The translations under genes and the position numbers were made by a program. The notes under the pieces are model-generated. The model was not told the DNA's origin. It ran no database searches and worked only from the letters and a program-made list of their open reading frames with translations. A stretch of 64,000 nt of DNA from Bacteroidaceae bacterium (GTDB lineage Bacteria > Bacteroidota > Bacteroidia > Bacteroidales > Bacteroidaceae), in the NCBI GenBank assembly GCA_024398615.1, contig JAKSIU010000001.1:1-64000 (forward strand), written 5' to 3'. Position 1 is the stretch's first letter. The number at the start of each line of letters is the position of its first letter. Shown here in pieces: positions 59,244-64,000 of the stretch.

Positions 59244-60857
59244 TTAATCGTCTTTATGAGGTAATGTTATTATGAATTTTGTCCCGTTTCCAATTTCACT
59301 TTCAGCACGTATCTGACCCTTATGGTTCATGATGACTTTCTTGACATAAGCCAGACCCAGTCCGAATCCCTTGACATCATGCCGGTTTCCTGTATGCACA
59401 CGATAGAACTTGTCGAATATTTTCTTCAAATCCTCACGTTTGATGCCGACGCCGTTGTCCGCAACACAGACCATATAGCGGTCCGGTTCGTTCCACGTCC
59501 TGACCTCAAGGTGCAGAGGAACGTCCTCACGCTTGTATTTGACAGCGTTGTCAAGAAGATTGAATATGACATTGGTGAAATGCATCTCATCGACCATCGC
59601 AAAAGGATCGGTCGATTCGAAACGCGAGTCGATTGTTCCACCCGCTGTCTCCACCTTGAGACGGAAGGTACTTATCACGCCATTAATCAGTTCATCAACA
59701 TCCTTCTCCTTAAGTTTCATGGTATTGCTGCGACGCTCGAACATTGACATCTGCAGTACCTTCTCCACCTGGAAGCTCAGACGTTTGGTCTCATCGGCTA
59801 TGACTCCTGAAATATGCTTGAACATGGCCTCAGACTTGGTCAGGGCCGGATCCTTGAGCATTTCCGATGCAAGTGATATGGTTGATATCGGCGTCTTGAA
59901 TTCATGGGTCATGTTGTTGATGAAATCATTCTTCATTTCAGTAACCTTTCTCTGGCGAAGGACTATAGCCAATGATATGGCGAACGAGACCATCAGAATC
60001 AGGATGAAGACTATTGAAGGAAGAATGAAATTGACCGACTGGTCTATATACTCATCCAGTGTGGGGAAATATACTCTGACAACCAGCATACGGTTGGGTG
60101 AGTCATTATGGAAGACTGTCTGGGAATATGTGTTCTTCATCACCTTTGGATCAAAGTCGTCACAACCGCATGAATGCAGGATACGACCGCTTGTCATGGT
60201 GACCACATAATGGAAAGGTATGTCAATACCATTGTTCTTGAGCTGATCGTTAAGTTCATCGGACAGCATACCATAGTCTATGCGTTTACTTAGCTGACGG
60301 GGACGTGATGAAATCATCATATTGTAAATGACCTCATCAACCAGCGACCTGTTGTCAGCATAACGCTGGAGCAATTGCTGCTGTACGTCGTTCAGACGTC
60401 CGGATACAGCGTCACTCCGCTCCTGCTGGGGCGTACGCGGCATCTGAAGCGATGGCATAGTCTGTGTGGGAGTCTCGATGATATCGCTTTGGACATCGGG
60501 TTTTCCCCCCGGCTGAATATTCTGGACACCGTTAGGAACAGTTGACTGTATGCTCTGGCTGAATGAGAACTCTCCGTTCTGGAAAACGAAAGACTGGGTC
60601 TGGGACACAAAACCGCCATACGGTATGATATCATTACGGTTCTGTTCCATACCTCTGAGATCTTCTTCCACGAAGCGACGCGCCTCATCCAGTTCCAGAT
60701 TATGAGCTACCTCTACCAGACTGCGCTTGACCGAATCGTCAAACTGTCGCTGACGCATGGTTGTCATTTCCCTCATGTATCTGAGCTGAAGGGACAGCAG
60801 CAACAGAAATGACACGCACATCACTCCGCTCAATATCCAAATCAGAGTCTTTTTCAT
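59244..60857 (-). CDS. rprX: Sensor histidine kinase RprX
   Basis: 537 residues. Two membrane helices (about 5-25 and 278-300) flank a periplasmic domain with a CGCDDF Cys pair and a Pro/Gln-rich stretch. Kinase motifs: H-box NNMTHEFKTPISTISLASEM, N-box IFNLLDNAVKY, G1 VADNGVGIK and G2 VKGFGLGLAYVK. It phosphorylates RprY. All catalytic motifs are intact. Confidence 0.93.
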   Translation of the reverse strand: MKKTLIWILSGVMCVSFLLLLSLQLRYMREMTTMRQRQFDDSVKRSLVEVAHNLELDEARRFVEEDLRGMEQNRNDIIPYGGFVSQTQSFVFQNGEFSFSQSIQSTVPNGVQNIQPGGKPDVQSDIIETPTQTMPSLQMPRTPQQERSDAVSGRLNDVQQQLLQRYADNRSLVDEVIYNMMISSRPRQLSKRIDYGMLSDELNDQLKNNGIDIPFHYVVTMTSGRILHSCGCDDFDPKVMKNTYSQTVFHNDSPNRMLVVRVYFPTLDEYIDQSVNFILPSIVFILILMVSFAISLAIVLRQRKVTEMKNDFINNMTHEFKTPISTISLASEMLKDPALTKSEAMFKHISGVIADETKRLSFQVEKVLQMSMFERRSNTMKLKEKDVDELINGVISTFRLKVETAGGTIDSRFESTDPFAMVDEMHFTNVIFNLLDNAVKYKREDVPLHLEVRTWNEPDRYMVCVADNGVGIKREDLKKIFDKFYRVHTGNRHDVKGFGLGLAYVKKVIMNHKGQIRAESEIGNGTKFIITLPHKDD

Positions 60858-60922
60858 ATCACAAATATATGCAATGAAATCAACCCGCCAAACAATTAAC
60901 TTAATTTTTCCACCTTATTTCA

Positions 60923-60960
60923 TAAAAAAAGGGCAGAATTCAAAGATTCCACCCTTTTTA
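60923..60960 (-). terminator. Terminator of the EF-G2 gene
   Basis: An AAAGGGTGGAATC/GAATTCTGCCCTTT stem with small mismatches is flanked by A and T runs on the minus strand, just after the stop codon. Confidence 0.65.
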
Positions 60961-60985
60961 GTTATTAAAATAGCAACTATCGCTA

Positions 60986-63139
60986 TTATTCTTCTTCCTT
61001 CTGCTTTGCCTCGAACTCCTTGATGAGCTTGTCCTGGACATCGGTCGGAACGAGTTCGTAACTTGCAAAGCTCATTACGAATGAACCGCTGCCACCGGTA
61101 ATTGAACTCAGTGAAGTTGAGTAGGTAGCCATTTCCTTGAGAGGTACCTTAGCCTTGAGTACCTGATAATTGCCCTCGCTCTCCATACCCATGATGAGAC
61201 CACGACGACCCTGAAGGTCACTCATGACATCACCCATGTACTCTGACGGAACAAGCACTTCAACGTCATAAACAGGCTCCAGGATCTTTGGACCTGCATC
61301 CTTGAATGCAAGGCTGAATGCGTTACGGCCGGCCAGGATGAATGAGATTTCATTTGAGTCAACCGGATGCATCTTACCATCATAAACAATGACGCGTACG
61401 TCACGTGCGTATGATCCAGTAAGAGGACCCTGATCCATGCGCTGGTTGATACCCTTCAGGATAGCCGGCATGAAACGTGCATCGATTGAACCGCCTACGA
61501 TACTATTCACGAACACGAGCTTGCCGCCCCACTCCAGCGGATATTCCTGAACGTCCTTGACGCTCATCTTGAATTCCTGGTTGCCGAACTTGAACATTTC
61601 AGGCATTGGCTTGCCATCCTCATACGGCTCGACGATAAGATGGACTTCGCCGAACTGGCCGGCACCACCTGACTGCTTCTTGTGACGGTAATCGGCACGT
61701 GCAGCCTTTGTGATGGTCTCGCGATAAGGAATCTTCGGCTCATCAAAGACAATCTGCATCTTGTCATTGTTCTCAATGCACCACTTGAAGGTGCGCAGAT
61801 GGAATTCGCCCTGTCCGTAAAGGATAACCTGACGGAGTTCCTTTGACTGCTCTACAACCAGTGTCGGATCTTCCTCGCGCATACGGTTGACGATTGTCAT
61901 CATCTTTTCCATATCGGCCTCATTGACCGGTTTGAGAGCACGGGAGTACTTTGAGTTAGGATACTTGATGAAATTGAATGTGCGGTCTGCGCCTTCGTTC
62001 AAGGTGTTTCCAGTACGGACATCCTTGAGCTTGACGGTGCAGCCAAGATCACCGGGCATAAGTTCCGGAACCTGAATACGGTTACCCATACCCTGGCTTA
62101 CGAAAATCTGAGCCACGCGTTCCTTTGAGCCACGGTCACCGTTGACCATATCCTGACCTTCGTGGGCCTTGCCTGACATTACCTTGAAGTATGAAACGGC
62201 ACCGATATGGGGTTCCATTGAAGTCTTGAAGAAGAACAGAGATGTGCCGGCTGCATCAAGAGCAACGGTTTCGCCCTTGGCATCCTGAACCTTTGCGCCT
62301 TCCAGTGGTGACGGAGCGACATTGCCCAGGAACTCGACCAGACGGTTGACACCTACGTTGGTTGAAGCCGATGAGCAGACAATCGGGAACAGGCCGCAGC
62401 TTTCAATACCCTTGCGGAATCCAAGACGGATTTCATCGGTTGAAAGTTCACCCTGATCGAAGAACTTGTCCATGAGGGCTTCGTCATTCTCGGCAGCCGA
62501 TTCGGTAATGGCATCGCGCATGGCCTGAGCCTTGTCTGCTACTGCAGCAGGGATATCCTCGGCCTTTGCAGGCTGACCGTCAGTGAATGTGAGCTTCTGG
62601 TTCAGCAGAACGTCTATGATGCTCTTGAATGAAGGACCTGCCTGCTCCGGGAACTGGATAGGAACACAGGTTGTTCCGAATGTTGAACGGATCTGCTCGA
62701 CCACACTGTCATATTCGCACTTGTCGCTGTCAACATGGTTGATCAGGAAGAATGCGGGCTTGCTCAGTTTCTTTACAAGACGGTAGCTGTTGATGACACC
62801 TACATCAACACCGCGGGCACCGTTCACAAGAATGACGGCTGAATCACAGATGTTCAGAGCGGTAACGGCCTGACCTGAGAAGTCATCAGAACCCGGGCAG
62901 TCGAAGAAGTTGAACTTCTTGCCTGCAAGTTCCACTGAAAATACTGTTGAATAGACTGAATAGCCGTATTCGAGCTCCACTGCTGCAGTGTCGCTTACGG
63001 TATTCTTCTGGTTGACTGAACCGCGGCGCTTGATGACGCCGGCTTCGAAAAGGATGCTCTCTGAAAGAGTGGTTTTACCTGATCCGGAACCGCCCATGAT
63101 AGCGATATTCCGGATGTCCTGTGTTGAGTAATTCTTCAT
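60986..63139 (-). CDS. Elongation factor G paralogue EF-G2 with altered GTPase site
   Basis: 717 residues from ATG 63139; the longer frame to 63412 crosses the divergent hemW promoter. All EF-G domains are present. P-loop GGSGSGKTT (16-24) is intact, but the G3 motif reads DCPGSDDF (80-87) in place of DTPGHVDF. Ser84 thus replaces the catalytic His, and the G4 motif is INHVD instead of NKxD. The switch I RGITI motif is not recognisable. This matches the Bacteroides EF-G2 group, reported to support translation without GTP hydrolysis and to matter for gut fitness under carbon limitation. It is divergent from hemW. Confidence 0.9.
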   Translation of the reverse strand: MKNYSTQDIRNIAIMGGSGSGKTTLSESILFEAGVIKRRGSVNQKNTVSDTAAVELEYGYSVYSTVFSVELAGKKFNFFDCPGSDDFSGQAVTALNICDSAVILVNGARGVDVGVINSYRLVKKLSKPAFFLINHVDSDKCEYDSVVEQIRSTFGTTCVPIQFPEQAGPSFKSIIDVLLNQKLTFTDGQPAKAEDIPAAVADKAQAMRDAITESAAENDEALMDKFFDQGELSTDEIRLGFRKGIESCGLFPIVCSSASTNVGVNRLVEFLGNVAPSPLEGAKVQDAKGETVALDAAGTSLFFFKTSMEPHIGAVSYFKVMSGKAHEGQDMVNGDRGSKERVAQIFVSQGMGNRIQVPELMPGDLGCTVKLKDVRTGNTLNEGADRTFNFIKYPNSKYSRALKPVNEADMEKMMTIVNRMREEDPTLVVEQSKELRQVILYGQGEFHLRTFKWCIENNDKMQIVFDEPKIPYRETITKAARADYRHKKQSGGAGQFGEVHLIVEPYEDGKPMPEMFKFGNQEFKMSVKDVQEYPLEWGGKLVFVNSIVGGSIDARFMPAILKGINQRMDQGPLTGSYARDVRVIVYDGKMHPVDSNEISFILAGRNAFSLAFKDAGPKILEPVYDVEVLVPSEYMGDVMSDLQGRRGLIMGMESEGNYQVLKAKVPLKEMATYSTSLSSITGGSGSFVMSFASYELVPTDVQDKLIKEFEAKQKEEE

Positions 63140-63277
63140 ATGGTTTGTTATTGATAAATCGACAGTCTGCCCCAATTTTTTTGGAGCATGCAAATTTATT
63201 AATAATAGGTAAAACCGCAAACATTTCCTCTTTATATTTTGAGAGTTGCCGTATAAGGCCGTACTTTGCACATCCGG

Positions 63278-64000
63278 ATGGCAGGCATTTACATACATAT
63301 ACCTTTCTGCAGAAAACGCTGCATATACTGCGCCTTCTACTCGACTCTCAAGGCCGATGCAATGCAGCGTTACACCGGTTGCGTGTGCCGCGAGCTGGAA
63401 CTGCGCGGTCATGAAATCGCAGACGGAGCACCATACACAGTATATTTTGGAGGGGGTACCCCATCGTGTCTGTCGCTTTCACAGCTGGAACGGATTGTTG
63501 AAGCGACATACATCATAACCCACGGCAACGTAAGCGAGATGACCGTCGAGTGCAATCCCGATGACTTGAGTGCACAATACGCGGCAGGGCTGCGCAGCAT
63601 GGGATTCAACCGCATAAGTATGGGCATACAGACTTTCAATGACCATATTCTGGAGTTTCTTGGACGCCGTCATGACTGCGCAAGGGCAATTGAAGCTGTC
63701 AGGAATTGCAGGAATGCCGGATTCGACAACATAAGCATAGACCTCATGTACGGCCTTCCAGGCCAGACACTGGAAATACAGCGGTGTGACCTTGAAACCG
63801 CGACACGGCTTGACGTGCAGCACATTTCATCATACTGTCTGTCATTTGAGGAAGGTTCGCCGCTCTGGAAACTCAAGCAGCAGAACCGTGTCGTCCCTTC
63901 CGATGATGATCTCTGCCGGGACATGTATCTGGCCATGTGCGACCATCTCCACGCTCACGGTTTCGAGCACTACGAAATTTCCAATTTCTGCAGGCCCGGG
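63278..64000 (+). CDS. hemW: HemW radical-SAM heme chaperone (partial, runs off the window)
   Basis: 241 codons from ATG 63278 (MAGIYIHIPFCRKRCIYCAFYS) to the window end; the full family has about 375-400. The CxxxCxxC iron-sulfur motif is CRKRCIYC. YFGGGTPSCLS, EMTVECNPDDL, GFNRISMGIQTFNDHILEFLGRRH and DLMYGLPGQT follow as in HemW/HemN-like proteins. HemW delivers heme and is often misnamed coproporphyrinogen oxidase. A TACTTTG sequence (63261-63269 region) precedes the start closely. Confidence 0.93.
   Translation, partial: MAGIYIHIPFCRKRCIYCAFYSTLKADAMQRYTGCVCRELELRGHEIADGAPYTVYFGGGTPSCLSLSQLERIVEATYIITHGNVSEMTVECNPDDLSAQYAAGLRSMGFNRISMGIQTFNDHILEFLGRRHDCARAIEAVRNCRNAGFDNISIDLMYGLPGQTLEIQRCDLETATRLDVQHISSYCLSFEEGSPLWKLKQQNRVVPSDDDLCRDMYLAMCDHLHAHGFEHYEISNFCRPG

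Noticed and set aside
60986..63412. N-terminally extended EF-G2 frame
   Set aside because: The extension runs through the hemW promoter region and adds sequence absent from EF-G proteins. MKNYSTQDIRNIAIMGGSGSGKT begins at 63139.

Overview
The window is a chromosomal segment of a Bacteroidota bacterium, most likely order Bacteroidales (Prevotellaceae/Bacteroidaceae type). Four things support this: promoters of the TAnnTTTG (-7) type with almost no Shine-Dalgarno sites; RprX/RprY-like two-component genes; an EF-G2-type elongation factor paralogue; and a 6S-like Bacteroidales-1 RNA directly downstream of rplT. Secreted xylan-active enzymes (GH51, GH10, CE15) suggest a gut or rumen polysaccharide degrader. 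The exact genus cannot be fixed from the sequence alone.

Layout. (1) 1-9460 is an accessory island on the 3' side of tRNA-Arg(TCT). It holds remnants of an ISAzo13-like transposase and of a lysis gene. It also has four paralogous phage-type proteins (three in tandem on +, one on -), the third carrying five InlB-type B repeats. About 2.9 kb rich in repeats and hairpins follows, with only one small membrane gene, and then a three-gene lysis cassette (GH24 endolysin, membrane coiled-coil protein, u-spanin-like lipoprotein). No capsid, tail, terminase or integrase gene is visible. (2) 9574-15740 is a translationally coupled signalling operon: a secreted protein, a 1302-residue double sensor-kinase protein, a response regulator and an AbgT-like membrane protein. 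(3) 15808-31087 holds trmO, DUF1573 and DUF4301 proteins, tRNA-Gly(CCC), a transglutaminase-like lipoprotein, mltG, and dispersed carbohydrate genes (GH51 arabinofuranosidase, carboxylesterase, beta-barrel receptor, GH10 xylanase). (4) 31112-43028 runs almost entirely on the minus strand: 6S RNA, rplT-rpmI-infC-thrS, a TPR protein, def, ruvX, a SPOR lipoprotein, a 5'-nucleotidase, phosphoglucomutase and a polysaccharide flippase. (5) 43120-49475 has three overlapping glycosyltransferases, an acyltransferase, rlmH, and a membrane protein/XRE regulator pair. (6) 49480-52630 is a second repeat-rich accessory stretch: REP-like modules with co-changing stems, short palindromes, a second ISAzo13 remnant, an AT-richer outer-membrane protein gene, a perfect 207-bp copy of the sequence at the window start, and a 180-bp palindromic element. 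(7) 52637-64000 returns to core genome: tRNA-Glu(CTC), tRNA-Ser(GCT), CE15 esterase, endo/exonuclease-phosphatase, beta-helix lipoprotein, BASS-like transporter, AraC-type regulator, rprY/rprX, EF-G2 and the start of hemW.

The most unusual material lies in the two accessory stretches. They share a 207-bp direct repeat and inverted ISAzo13 remnants about 50 kb apart, and both carry families of hairpins whose stems change while the architecture is kept. The leading candidate for an undescribed system is the island that combines phage-type paralogues, a structured gene-poor tract and a stand-alone lysis cassette.
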